Positions 34,406-42,251 of a DNA stretch of 64,000 bases are shown piece after piece. Origin of the DNA: Streptomyces phaeolivaceus (GTDB taxonomy: Bacteria > Actinomycetota > Actinomycetes > Streptomycetales > Streptomycetaceae); the NCBI RefSeq assembly GCF_009184865.1, contig NZ_CP045096.1, forward strand, positions 6,882,001 through 6,946,000, in the 5' to 3' direction. The notes beneath the pieces were generated by a model that ran no database searches, was not told the origin of the DNA, and saw only the letters and a program-made list of their open reading frames with translations. How positions within the stretch are numbered: position 1 is the stretch's first letter; each line of letters opens with the position of its first letter. The translations under genes and the position numbers were made by a program.

Positions 34406-35683
34406 ATGGGTGCGATCAGGCGTCTGCCGCTTTTGGGCGTGCTGGTGGGGCTGTTGGTCGCGTTGGTTCCGGGGGGCTCCGCCTCGGCCGAGGAGTCGTG
34501 CGAGGAGTCTCTCGCGCGATGGCTGGCGTGCTGGACGACGGACGTCGGCGAGGGCAAGCCCTACGTCGTCCTGCTCGACAAGCAGTTGTCGCTGACCGGA
34601 CCCGAGGGACAGCAGGACAAGCTGCTCAAGGACGGCATGTTCAAGGACCGGTACCGGCTGGTGGTGGAGGTGCCGAAGGGCGGCCGGACGGGCGAGGGCG
34701 GTACGGCTCTGCTGGTCCTGGCCGGGGGCCGGATGGTCCACCCCGACGCCCGGATCGACCGGATTCCGCAGTGGACCGTCGACAAGCTGGAGGCCGTGGG
34801 GGCCTGCGTACCGCAGACGCTGTGCGAGCAGATCGTCGAGACGGGCGAGCGGAAGCCGCAGCTGACGGGAAGGGACCTCATCAAGGAGAAGGTCGTCGCC
34901 GACGCGTCCACCCGCCTCGCCGCCGTGGCGCCCGTCTCGAAGCGCCCGACCCCCACTCCTACCGAACCTCCTAGCGAAAGCGGCGAGCCCGGCAGCGCAG
35001 CCGAGACCGCCGGCCCCGAAGCCTCCGAATCCGGATACAGCACCGCCTCCTGGACCGCCTTCTGGATGGCTCTGCTGCTCGCCCTCCTGCTCCTCGCCTT
35101 CGTCGTGGTGATCCGGCGGTCCAGGGGCCCCGTCGCCGTGGGACATCGGGCGCCGTCCTCCGGGCGGGCGGGCGGTGGGGGCGTGCGGGGTGGACCCGCG
35201 CGTACCGCTCCGGCGCACGCGGCGCGCGGCGGCGGCGCGGGCGGCAGCGGTGGCGGCGCGGGCGGCAGCGGTGCCAACGGCGCCGGCAATGGCGGCCACG
35301 GTGGTGTCGGCGGAGGTAGGGACGCCGGTAGGGACGGTGGTGTCGGCGGAGGTGGGGACGCCGGTAGGGACGGTGGTGTCGGCGGAGGTGGGGACGAGCG
35401 GACCGCGCGGCTGCGGGTCGCGGCGGCGCCCCGGTACGGGCGGCATGTGGGTGCCCGGCCGGCGCACGCCCGGACCGCGGTCGTACGGACCGAACTCCAC
35501 CCGCAGGGATACGTGGAGGTCGACCGCGTGCTGCGCCGGGCGGTCTGGGCCGAGCCGGGACGCCCACCACCCGCACCCGGCAGCCTCGTCGACGTCACCG
35601 ACCCCCGGGAACGGGACTCCGACGTCCTCTACGCCTTCCCGCCGACCGCCGCCCGGCACGCGAAGGGCACCCCGCCCAGGTGA
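34406..35683 (+). CDS. Secreted-then-anchored membrane protein with Gly-rich cytoplasmic tail
   Basis: 425 residues from ATG 34406. A signal peptide (PLLGVLVGLLVALVPGGSAS) precedes an extracytoplasmic domain of about 170 residues with four cysteines (EESCEESL, LACWTTD, ACVPQTLCEQ), a Thr/Pro/Ser stalk, and a membrane helix (WMALLLALLLLAFVVVIRRS). The cytoplasmic tail has Gly-rich repeats (GGVGGGRDAGRD, a 36-bp unit) and a final folded segment RTELHPQGYVEVDRVLRRAV. Extracellular sensing with a cytoplasmic, possibly phosphorylated, output fits its place between kinase, vWA and phosphatase genes. No homologue recognised. Confidence 0.75.
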   Translation: MGAIRRLPLLGVLVGLLVALVPGGSASAEESCEESLARWLACWTTDVGEGKPYVVLLDKQLSLTGPEGQQDKLLKDGMFKDRYRLVVEVPKGGRTGEGGTALLVLAGGRMVHPDARIDRIPQWTVDKLEAVGACVPQTLCEQIVETGERKPQLTGRDLIKEKVVADASTRLAAVAPVSKRPTPTPTEPPSESGEPGSAAETAGPEASESGYSTASWTAFWMALLLALLLLAFVVVIRRSRGPVAVGHRAPSSGRAGGGGVRGGPARTAPAHAARGGGAGGSGGGAGGSGANGAGNGGHGGVGGGRDAGRDGGVGGGGDAGRDGGVGGGGDERTARLRVAAAPRYGRHVGARPAHARTAVVRTELHPQGYVEVDRVLRRAVWAEPGRPPPAPGSLVDVTDPRERDSDVLYAFPPTAARHAKGTPPR

Positions 35684-35746
35684 CCCCGCCCAGGTGACCC
35701 CGCCCAGGTGACCCCGCCCAGGTGACCTCGCCCAGGTGACCCCGGC
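35677..35746. repeat. 14-bp tandem repeat at a gene end
   Basis: Five copies of CAGGTGACCCCGCC begin in the last codons of the membrane-protein gene and continue into the gap before the vWA gene. The stop codon (TGA) of the gene lies inside the first copy, so copy-number change would not alter the protein. Confidence 0.85.
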
Positions 35747-35810
35747 ACCACGCACGCACACCGGCACCACCAGAAGCATCAGCAACACCAGAAGCACAGG
35801 GGGATGGACC

Positions 35811-36572
35811 ATGCACAGCGACTACCCGCCCACGCTGCCGGCCGAGTACGCCGACATCGAGTTCGAGAACAACGCGCAGCGCATGCCGCTCGTGCTGTGT
35901 CTCGACACGTCCAGTTCCATGGCGGGCCAGCCGATCCAGACGCTCAACAACGCGCTCGCCGAATGGACCCGGGAACTCCATGACGACGTCAGCCTCAGCT
36001 ACAGCGTGGAGGTCGCCCTCGTCACCTTCGGCGGCCGGGGCGTCGGCGCCTGGCGCGGGCCCCAGCTGCTGGACCCGCGCACCCGGACGAGCCCCTTCAT
36101 ACCCGCGCACGCGTTCCAGGCCCCGCAGCTCACGGCCGCCGGGGTCACCCTGATGACCGAGGCGCTGGAGCTGGCGATGCATATCGTCGCGGCCCGCAAG
36201 AGCGAACTGCGGGCGTCCGGACTGCAGTACTACCGGCCGCAGATCTGCCTGGTCACGGACGGACTGCCCACCGACCCGACCGGCCATCTCACCGAGTCCT
36301 GGCGCCGGTTGGTGCCCGTCCTCGCGCAGGAGCAGAGCGCCCGCCGGTTCCGGCTGTACGCGATCGGGGTCGGCGGGATCACGGACATGGGAGAGCAGGT
36401 GCTGCGGGCGTTCGCACCCAAGTTCAACGCCCGGCTGCAGGGGTTCCCGTTCCGGGAGCTGCTCCAGATGATGTCCGCCAGCGCCAACGCCGAGCAGAAG
36501 GGGGCGGGGGACGAGGTGTTCGAGAAGATCTTCAGCCAGTTCAAGACACAGCGCCCGGCCTGGGAGGCGTGA
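35811..36572 (+). CDS. vWA-domain protein, TerY-like
   Basis: 253 residues from ATG 35811 (AGGGGGATGG upstream). A single von Willebrand A domain with a complete metal-ion-dependent adhesion site: LCLDTSSSMAG (D32), Thr in GVTLMTEALELA, and LVTDGLPTDPTG. A C-terminal helical segment follows (LLQMMSASANAEQKGAGDEV). It lacks a signal sequence, so it is cytosolic. With the phosphatase (1 bp downstream) and the atypical kinase it forms the vWA-PP2C-kinase triad known from TerY-P stress islands. Confidence 0.92.
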   Translation: MHSDYPPTLPAEYADIEFENNAQRMPLVLCLDTSSSMAGQPIQTLNNALAEWTRELHDDVSLSYSVEVALVTFGGRGVGAWRGPQLLDPRTRTSPFIPAHAFQAPQLTAAGVTLMTEALELAMHIVAARKSELRASGLQYYRPQICLVTDGLPTDPTGHLTESWRRLVPVLAQEQSARRFRLYAIGVGGITDMGEQVLRAFAPKFNARLQGFPFRELLQMMSASANAEQKGAGDEVFEKIFSQFKTQRPAWEA

Positions 36573-36573
36573 G

Positions 36574-37362
36574 ATGACCGCCGCCCCGCCCTGGCGGATC
36601 CACGGGCTGAGCGTCGAGGGCTACCGCCACCGGCGCCAGGGCCTGCCCTGCCAGGACGCGTGCGCCGCCGCCGCGACGCCCCTGGTCGCCGTCCTCGCCG
36701 TCGCCGACGGGGCCGGCAGCCGGCCCCGCTCGGAGGAGGGAGCGCGGCTCGCGGTGCGACTGGCCTCCGACCACTTCGTACGGCGGGCCGAGGCGGCTGT
36801 GGAGGTGGGGCCGGGGGAGGCCGTGCACGAACTGCTGCGGGACGCGCTGCACGACGTGACCACGGACTTCCTCGACCGGACCGGCGCCGACGCGCAGGAC
36901 TTCGCCACGACGCTCACGGTGGTGGTGCTCGCGCCCGGCTGGCTCGGGCACCTCACCGTCGGGGACGGGCTCGTCGTCGTACGGGCCGGGACGGAGGACG
37001 GGGAACGGCAGTTCCATCTGCTGCCGCAGGCCCCCGCGGCGAGCGAGTACAGCAACGAGACGGTGTTCCTGACCTCGCCGGACGTGGCGCGCTGGACCCG
37101 TACCGAGTGTGTCGCGGACGACGGGGTGGACGGGGTGCTGCTGTCCACGGACGGGCTGGCCCAGGCCATGGTCAACCGGTCGGCGGACGGCGCCCCGTCC
37201 CCGAACGCCTCGTTCGCCGACGCCGTGTTCCGCTCCCTGGACACCGCCGCCGACGACGACCGCGACTCCAACCTGGCCGCCCTGCTGCGCTCCGACCGGC
37301 TCACCGCGCTCAACGCCGACGACAAGACCCTGCTGCGCGCCGTCCGCACGGACCGGCGATGA
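36574..37362 (+). CDS. PP2C-family Ser/Thr protein phosphatase (TerY-P type)
   Basis: 262 residues. Metal-binding motifs: VLAVADGAGSRPRSEEGARL (first Asp), LGHLTVGDGLVVV, and VLLSTDGLAQAM; a final Asp/Asn pair near DDDRDSNLAALL. The N-terminus GLSVEGYRHRRQGLPCQDAC is characteristic of the short PP2Cs found next to TerY-type vWA genes. Starts one base after the vWA stop and ends 18 bases before the kinase gene. Expected to reverse phosphorylation by that kinase. Confidence 0.92.
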   Translation: MTAAPPWRIHGLSVEGYRHRRQGLPCQDACAAAATPLVAVLAVADGAGSRPRSEEGARLAVRLASDHFVRRAEAAVEVGPGEAVHELLRDALHDVTTDFLDRTGADAQDFATTLTVVVLAPGWLGHLTVGDGLVVVRAGTEDGERQFHLLPQAPAASEYSNETVFLTSPDVARWTRTECVADDGVDGVLLSTDGLAQAMVNRSADGAPSPNASFADAVFRSLDTAADDDRDSNLAALLRSDRLTALNADDKTLLRAVRTDRR

Positions 37363-37380
37363 CCCTTTCGGAGGTGGACC

Positions 37381-38544
37381 ATGAGCGGCCGGACGGTCTT
37401 TCTCGACGGCAGGCGGGTCACGCTGGCCGAACTGCCGTTGAAGGGCGGTGGACAGGCGGCCGTGTTCCCGGTGGAGGGGGACACGGGGATCGTCGTCAAG
37501 ATCTACCGGGACACACCCGGGCCGGACCAGGAGCGGCGGCTGGCCCGCATGCTCACCATGTCCCCGCTGGCCGCCCGCCCCACCGACGCCAGCCAGCCGC
37601 CCGAGCTGGCCTGGCCCACCGCGATCGCCCGGAGCGCCGACGGCGAGTTCCTCGGCTACGCGATGCGTCGCTTCGGGGAACCCCAACACGTCCAGCTGGT
37701 CGGCCTGTTCACCCGCGTCCAGCGCCTCAAGCTCTTCCCGGACCGGGCCGACTGGCGGTTCCTGCTCGGCGTCGCCTGGAACCTCGCCTTCATGACGGCC
37801 CGGATGCACTACGACAACCTCGTCATCGGCGACTTCTCCAGCAGCAACGTCGTCGTCGACGCCAACGGCTTCGTCACCTTCCTCGACTGCGACTCCATCG
37901 CCTTCACCGACCCGGTCACCGGTGAGCTCTTCCCGTGCCTGATGCACACCACCGACTACTCGTCCCCCGAGCGCCAGACGGGCGGCCCCGCGACCCGGCA
38001 GAGCGACGACTTCGCCCTCGCCGTCCTCGTCTACCAGCTGCTCACCGCCGGCAACCATCCCTTCGGCGGGGTGCCGCACGAGAGCGCGTCCGAGTCGACC
38101 GTCAAGGACAACATCGCCGCGAGCTGCAGTTACGTCGTCCGTCCCGAGCGGGTCACCATCCCGCGCGGCACGATCGACCCGTCCGTGCTGCCGACCGTGA
38201 TCCTCACGCTCGCGAAGGCGGCGTTCGGGGCGGGTGTGCGGGACCCCGACGCCCGGCCGCGGGCCGAGGCGTGGCTGCGGGCGCTCGACAAGGAACGGGG
38301 GGAGGTGCGGGCGTGCACGGTGCGACCGCTGCACACGTACGGGTCGCATCTGCCGACGTGTCCCTGGTGCACGCGGGCCGCGGTCACCGGGCACGACGTG
38401 TTCAACGGGCCCCGGGCCACGTCGGTGCCTGCACCTCCGGTGGTTCCGCCGGATCAGCCGGGGTCTCCGTACGCGGCGTTGAAGGTGTTGGCGGTGGTGG
38501 TGGGAGTGGTGGTGCTGATCGTGATTCTGGCGAGTGTGGGGTGA
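37381..38544 (+). CDS. Atypical protein kinase with Cys-pair and C-terminal membrane anchor (TerY-P triad kinase)
   Basis: 387 residues from ATG 37381 (GGAGGTGG upstream). The kinase fold is divergent: loop LPLKGGGQAAVFPVE, Lys40 in IVVKIYRD, catalytic IGDFSSSNVVVDANG in place of HRDxKxxN, and FLDCDSIAF in place of DFG. After the kinase domain, HLPTCPWCTRAAVTGHDVF provides a CxxC knuckle, and residues about 362-385 (LKVLAVVVGVVVLIVILAS) are a C-terminal membrane helix, so the kinase faces the cytoplasm on a tail anchor. TerY-P kinases often carry Zn-ribbon/HhH domains at this end. Confidence 0.9.
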   Translation: MSGRTVFLDGRRVTLAELPLKGGGQAAVFPVEGDTGIVVKIYRDTPGPDQERRLARMLTMSPLAARPTDASQPPELAWPTAIARSADGEFLGYAMRRFGEPQHVQLVGLFTRVQRLKLFPDRADWRFLLGVAWNLAFMTARMHYDNLVIGDFSSSNVVVDANGFVTFLDCDSIAFTDPVTGELFPCLMHTTDYSSPERQTGGPATRQSDDFALAVLVYQLLTAGNHPFGGVPHESASESTVKDNIAASCSYVVRPERVTIPRGTIDPSVLPTVILTLAKAAFGAGVRDPDARPRAEAWLRALDKERGEVRACTVRPLHTYGSHLPTCPWCTRAAVTGHDVFNGPRATSVPAPPVVPPDQPGSPYAALKVLAVVVGVVVLIVILASVG

Positions 38545-38557
38545 GGGGGTTCGTTGT

Positions 38558-38780
38558 CGGGTGCGGGTGCGGGTGCGGGTGCGGGTGCGGGTGCGTGGGG
38601 CTTCTCGCGCAGTTCCCCGCGCCCCTGAAAAGCCGGGGCTGCGCCCCACGCTTTTCAACCCGCCCGGCCGTCGTCTTCCAGGCCCGCGGGGCCTGGTCTT
38701 TTAGGGGCGCGGGGAACTGCGCGAGAAGCCCCACGCCCCACGCCCCACGCCCCACGCACCCGCACCCGCACCCGCACCCG
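38558..38780. repeat. Large inverted repeat between convergent operons (dispersed element copy 2)
   Basis: The core arms, 38597-38626 and 38703-38732, are perfectly complementary over 30 bp (GGGGCTTCTCGCGCAGTTCC plus CCGCGCCCCT). They are flanked outside by hexamer runs: GTGCGG repeats on the left (38558-38596) and CCGCAC/CCCCAC repeats on the right (38733-38780), extending the symmetry. It sits between the stop codons of the two facing operons (38544 and 38796) and could act as a bidirectional terminator. Confidence 0.9.
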
Positions 38781-38795
38781 GCAGACGAACCCCCC

Positions 38796-39434
38796 TCACC
38801 CCGACCGGTCCTCCAAGTACCGCGTGTGGGACTCCTGGCGGCGGGCCTCCGCGTCCCGCAGCGCTGCCGCCACACCACTCAACTCCTCCTGCAAAAGCCC
38901 GAGTTGGCGTTCGAGGTGGCGCTCCGGCGGGTCCGTGCCGGGGGTCAGCCGGGTCCACCAGCGCGTACGGACGAACGTGTCGACCGCCTCGGGGACGTCC
39001 TGACGGACGGCCCGGGAGAGGGCGTGGACGCCCTCGGGGTCGCGGACCAGGACCTCGGCGACCCAGCCGGGGTCGAGGAGGGCCGTGAGCAGTTCGGTCA
39101 GCTCGGTGAGCCGGCCGGCCACGGCGGGCGGCAGCTCGACACCCGCCAGGTACTCCCGAAGCGTCCCGAAGTCACCGCGCAGCTCGTCCAGTTGGGCGGA
39201 CGGGTCCGGGAAGTCCGGCACCGGCGGACGCTCCGGCGGAGCGATCAGCGCGCCCGCGCCGTACAGCCCGACGACCACGACCGGCCAGTACGCTCCCGCC
39301 ACACCCGCGAAGGTCAACCCGAGCCCGGCGACCCCGAGGGCGCTGCCGGTGAGGTTCTTCCGGGACTCGATGTACGCCATGAAGCGACTGGTGCCCTTGG
39401 CCTTGCTCGTGCCCTTGGATCTACTGGTAGCCAC
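38796..39434 (-). CDS. XpaC-like membrane protein (5-bromo-4-chloroindolyl phosphate hydrolysis family-like)
   Basis: 212 residues from GTG 39434, overlapping the upstream gene by 14 bp. A basic, Ser/Lys-rich N-terminus (SRSKGTSKAKGTSRFMAYIE) precedes two close membrane segments (LTGSALGVAGLGLTFAGVAG and YWPVVVVGLYGAGALIAP), then a long helical region resembling XpaC (LRGDFGTLREYLAG ... FVRTRWWTRLTPGT, LGLLQEELSGVAAALRDAEA). XpaC proteins are the usual genetic partner of TelA, which is two genes upstream. Biochemical role unknown. Confidence 0.75.
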   Translation of the reverse strand: MATSRSKGTSKAKGTSRFMAYIESRKNLTGSALGVAGLGLTFAGVAGAYWPVVVVGLYGAGALIAPPERPPVPDFPDPSAQLDELRGDFGTLREYLAGVELPPAVAGRLTELTELLTALLDPGWVAEVLVRDPEGVHALSRAVRQDVPEAVDTFVRTRWWTRLTPGTDPPERHLERQLGLLQEELSGVAAALRDAEARRQESHTRYLEDRSG

Positions 39435-40983
39435 GGATCTCCTCGAAGGCGCCGTCCAGTGAGCCCTGTCGGGCGTCGAAGAGACGGCCGCCGGTCAGGT
39501 CGGCGATGTGCTCCAGCTCGCCCTTGTCGGAGTCGCCGAAGAGGATCGGGAAGACGGGGATCCGCTGCTCGGCGGCGGGCAGCCGGCCGTAGAACGCGTC
39601 GAAGTCGGCAGGGCTCGCACCCTCCGTGTTCTCGCCGTCCGTCATCAGCACGATCGAGGTGAAGGTGTCCCGGTCGGCGCCGCCGAGGTGCTCGTACGCC
39701 TTCTGCAGCGAGGTGTAGATGGCGGTGTCGCCGCTCGCGGACAGTTCCTCGGTGTCGGCGCGGATGCCGTCGAGCCCGGTCCGCGGGTCGTCGGGCTGGA
39801 CGACATGCGTCCGTACGCTCTTCACGGTCGACCCGAACGGCATCAGCGTGACCTCCTCGCGGTCCCGGAAGTCGCCGGTCAGCTCGGTGAGGGAGGACTT
39901 CAGCCGGGCGAGCCGGTCGCCCTCCATCGAGCCCGAGGTGTCCAGGACGTATACGGTCCGCGACGGGCGGCGCAGCTCGTTCTCGTACGCGTCGAGCAGT
40001 CCGTCGGCGACGGAACGGGTGCCGGGGAAGGGGAGTTCACGGCGGCGCGTGGTGTCGAGGCCGGCCGCGGGCGGCACGGAGGCGACGACCGGGCGGCGCA
40101 GCGTCTTCTCGGTGATCAGCCGCTGGATGTCCGGGGTGCGCAGCGCCTCGCCGAGCCGGCGGACGTCGTCGCGGACCTCCTTGCTCGTCGACGCCAGTGA
40201 GGAGAGCGGATAGTCGGCGGTGACGACGCCGTCGCGCGGCCGGATCACCGTCAGCCCCTTCTTCCCCTTCAGCACCGACTCGTAGTTGAGCAGCGCGTCG
40301 ACGTCTCCGCGCCGGTCGTACGCCGCCGCCAGCCAGCCCGACGACCCCGAGGTCAGCTTCTGCCCGGCGAAGAACTCCTTCAGCCGGGGAGTCGCCCGCG
40401 CCACATCCGCGTCCGTGAGCGCGGACTGGGCCTGGGACAGCCCCGACGCGACCGAGACGAGCGTGGAGAAACCGGAGTTGGAGCGGGACGGGTCGGTCAT
40501 GCCGTAGGTCAGCTTCCCGTCCGCCACGGCCCGCTCGATGTCGGACCAGGTGACGGTCTCCGGCTTCCAGCCCAGCTTCCGCACGGTCTCGTTCCGTACG
40601 CCGATCGCGACCGGGCTGGACATCACCGGCGTCTCCGACACGACCTCCTTGGCCGCGTCGGGGCGGAGCCGCAGATAGTCGTTGGAGGACAGCCACACCG
40701 CGTCGTACGAGCCCTTCGTCCGCCACTCGGTGAGCAGGTCCACCGCGTCCAGCGTGCCCATGTAGGTGGGCCGCACCTTGATCCCGGTGTCCTTCTCCAC
40801 CTGTTCCAACACCGGCTTCATATCGGCGAGTTCACTGGAGGCGAGGACCCGGAGCGTGCCGGGGATGTACTTGGTCGCCTCGGCCGGATCGGGCGACGAC
40901 CCCTGGTCCGCGGCGGTGCAGGCGGTGGCCAACAGCGCGGCCACGGCTGTCAGGGCGATCCCCACCGTCGTACGTACTCTCAT
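39421..40983 (-). CDS. Lipoprotein: solute-binding-like domain fused to a vWA domain
   Basis: 520 residues from ATG 40983. Lipobox LLATAC places the lipidated Cys at 22. Residues about 40-320 resemble an extracellular solute-binding protein (GTLRVLASSELADMKPVLEQ, SYDAVWLSSNDYL, DPSRSNSGFSTL). From about 340 a vWA domain follows with intact MIDAS (YVLDTSGSMEGDRLARL, SGDTAIYTSL, IVLMTDGENTEG). Thus an extracytoplasmic adhesion or assembly module is combined with ligand binding. No permease or ATPase genes accompany it. ATGA overlap with telA. Confidence 0.88.
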   Translation of the reverse strand: MRVRTTVGIALTAVAALLATACTAADQGSSPDPAEATKYIPGTLRVLASSELADMKPVLEQVEKDTGIKVRPTYMGTLDAVDLLTEWRTKGSYDAVWLSSNDYLRLRPDAAKEVVSETPVMSSPVAIGVRNETVRKLGWKPETVTWSDIERAVADGKLTYGMTDPSRSNSGFSTLVSVASGLSQAQSALTDADVARATPRLKEFFAGQKLTSGSSGWLAAAYDRRGDVDALLNYESVLKGKKGLTVIRPRDGVVTADYPLSSLASTSKEVRDDVRRLGEALRTPDIQRLITEKTLRRPVVASVPPAAGLDTTRRRELPFPGTRSVADGLLDAYENELRRPSRTVYVLDTSGSMEGDRLARLKSSLTELTGDFRDREEVTLMPFGSTVKSVRTHVVQPDDPRTGLDGIRADTEELSASGDTAIYTSLQKAYEHLGGADRDTFTSIVLMTDGENTEGASPADFDAFYGRLPAAEQRIPVFPILFGDSDKGELEHIADLTGGRLFDARQGSLDGAFEEIRGYQ

Positions 40984-42230
40984 GCGAGGCCACCCCCTTC
41001 CAGCGCTCCCTGGTTCCGGCTCCTCTCCAAGTACCGTGTGGCGCTCTGGAGTTCGGAGGTCAGGGACTCGACGGTCGCGGCCATGGTCTCGGTGGCCCGC
41101 ACCTTGTAGGTGTCGATGGCGTCGAGGGTGCGGTAGATCTGCTGGAAGGCCGAGCGGAGCGTCTCCGCGCCGACCGCCGGGTCGGCGGCGATGCGCTGGA
41201 TCTCGCCGCTCTGGGTGGAGAGCATCTCCGCGTTGCCCCGGATCAGATCCTCGGTCGTCCCGCGCAACGCGTTGACCTGGTCGACGACCTTCTTCTGGTT
41301 GTCGAGGGCGGAGGCCAGCATCACGGAGATGCGCAGCGCCGAGACCGTGGTCGTGGCGGCCCGGTCGACGCCCTTGATCAGCTCCTCGTTGTTGCGCCGT
41401 ACGACGTCCATGGCCAGGTATCCCTGGGCGCAGACGGCCAGTTGGGTGAGCAGGTCCTGGTGCTTCTGCCGGACGGGGAAGAGCACGTCGGCGCGCAGGG
41501 TGTCGCCCCGCTGAGGGTCGGTCCCGCCGAGACCGTCGTCGTACGTCCGGATGTGGGCCTCGACGGCCGTGTCCAGGGACTCCGTCAGGACGACGTACTC
41601 CTGGAGCTTGCCCATGGTCTCCCACAGCCGGACCCGCTCGGTCTGCAACGCGGCGTTGTCGCGTCGCAGTTCGTCCTGCCCGCCGCGCAGGGAGCCCACG
41701 ATCTTGTTCAACGTGCCTTGCGCGGAGGCGTACTTGGCGACGTGGTCGCGCAGCTTGTTGCCGCCCGGCAGCCGGGACAGGAACCTGCGGCCCTTGCTCG
41801 CCGGCAGATCACGCGGGTCCAAGTCCTCGACCACCCGCCGGAGTTCGACGAGCGAGCCCGCGACCTGCGACTGCGCGTCCCCGCCCTTGCCCGGCAGACT
41901 GCGCACGGTCCGCTCCAGCATCCGGTTGGACTGCGCGGCGGCGGTCCGCATCTCGCCCGCGCCGAGCGAGGTGATCTCCCCGACCCGGCCCGCGAACTCC
42001 GGGGAGCGGGCGTCGAGGGCGGCGAGCCCCCGTACGTACTCCTCGGCCTTGCGGGCCATGTCCGTCCGCACGGACTCCTCGACCGGCACCAGCCCGCCCG
42101 CCTTCTCCCGGGGCACGGCCGCGACCGGCTCGGGAGGGGTGAGCGTGAAGGCGCCGTCGCCCCCACCGCTGCCGCCGCCCCCACCGCTGTTGTCGCCACT
42201 ACCGCTGTTGTCGATGTTCTCGATGCTCAT
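40980..42230 (-). CDS. telA: TelA family toxic-anion-resistance protein
   Basis: 416 residues. A Gly/Ser-rich N-terminus (residues 8-25) is followed by the largely alpha-helical TelA domain: GNKLRDHVAKYASAQGTLNK, LIVGSLRGGQDELRRDNAAL-type coiled coils, ERVRLWETMGKLQEYVVLTE, and TVSALRISVMLASALDNQKK, the family's most conserved block. TelA/KlaA proteins confer tellurite or antimicrobial resistance by an unknown mechanism and associate with XpaC and Ter proteins. Cytosolic, in a four-gene operon on the minus strand. Confidence 0.93.
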   Translation of the reverse strand: MSIENIDNSGSGDNSGGGGGSGGGDGAFTLTPPEPVAAVPREKAGGLVPVEESVRTDMARKAEEYVRGLAALDARSPEFAGRVGEITSLGAGEMRTAAAQSNRMLERTVRSLPGKGGDAQSQVAGSLVELRRVVEDLDPRDLPASKGRRFLSRLPGGNKLRDHVAKYASAQGTLNKIVGSLRGGQDELRRDNAALQTERVRLWETMGKLQEYVVLTESLDTAVEAHIRTYDDGLGGTDPQRGDTLRADVLFPVRQKHQDLLTQLAVCAQGYLAMDVVRRNNEELIKGVDRAATTTVSALRISVMLASALDNQKKVVDQVNALRGTTEDLIRGNAEMLSTQSGEIQRIAADPAVGAETLRSAFQQIYRTLDAIDTYKVRATETMAATVESLTSELQSATRYLERSRNQGALEGGGLA

Positions 42231-42251
42231 GTGTCGTGTTCCCCCGTCGTC

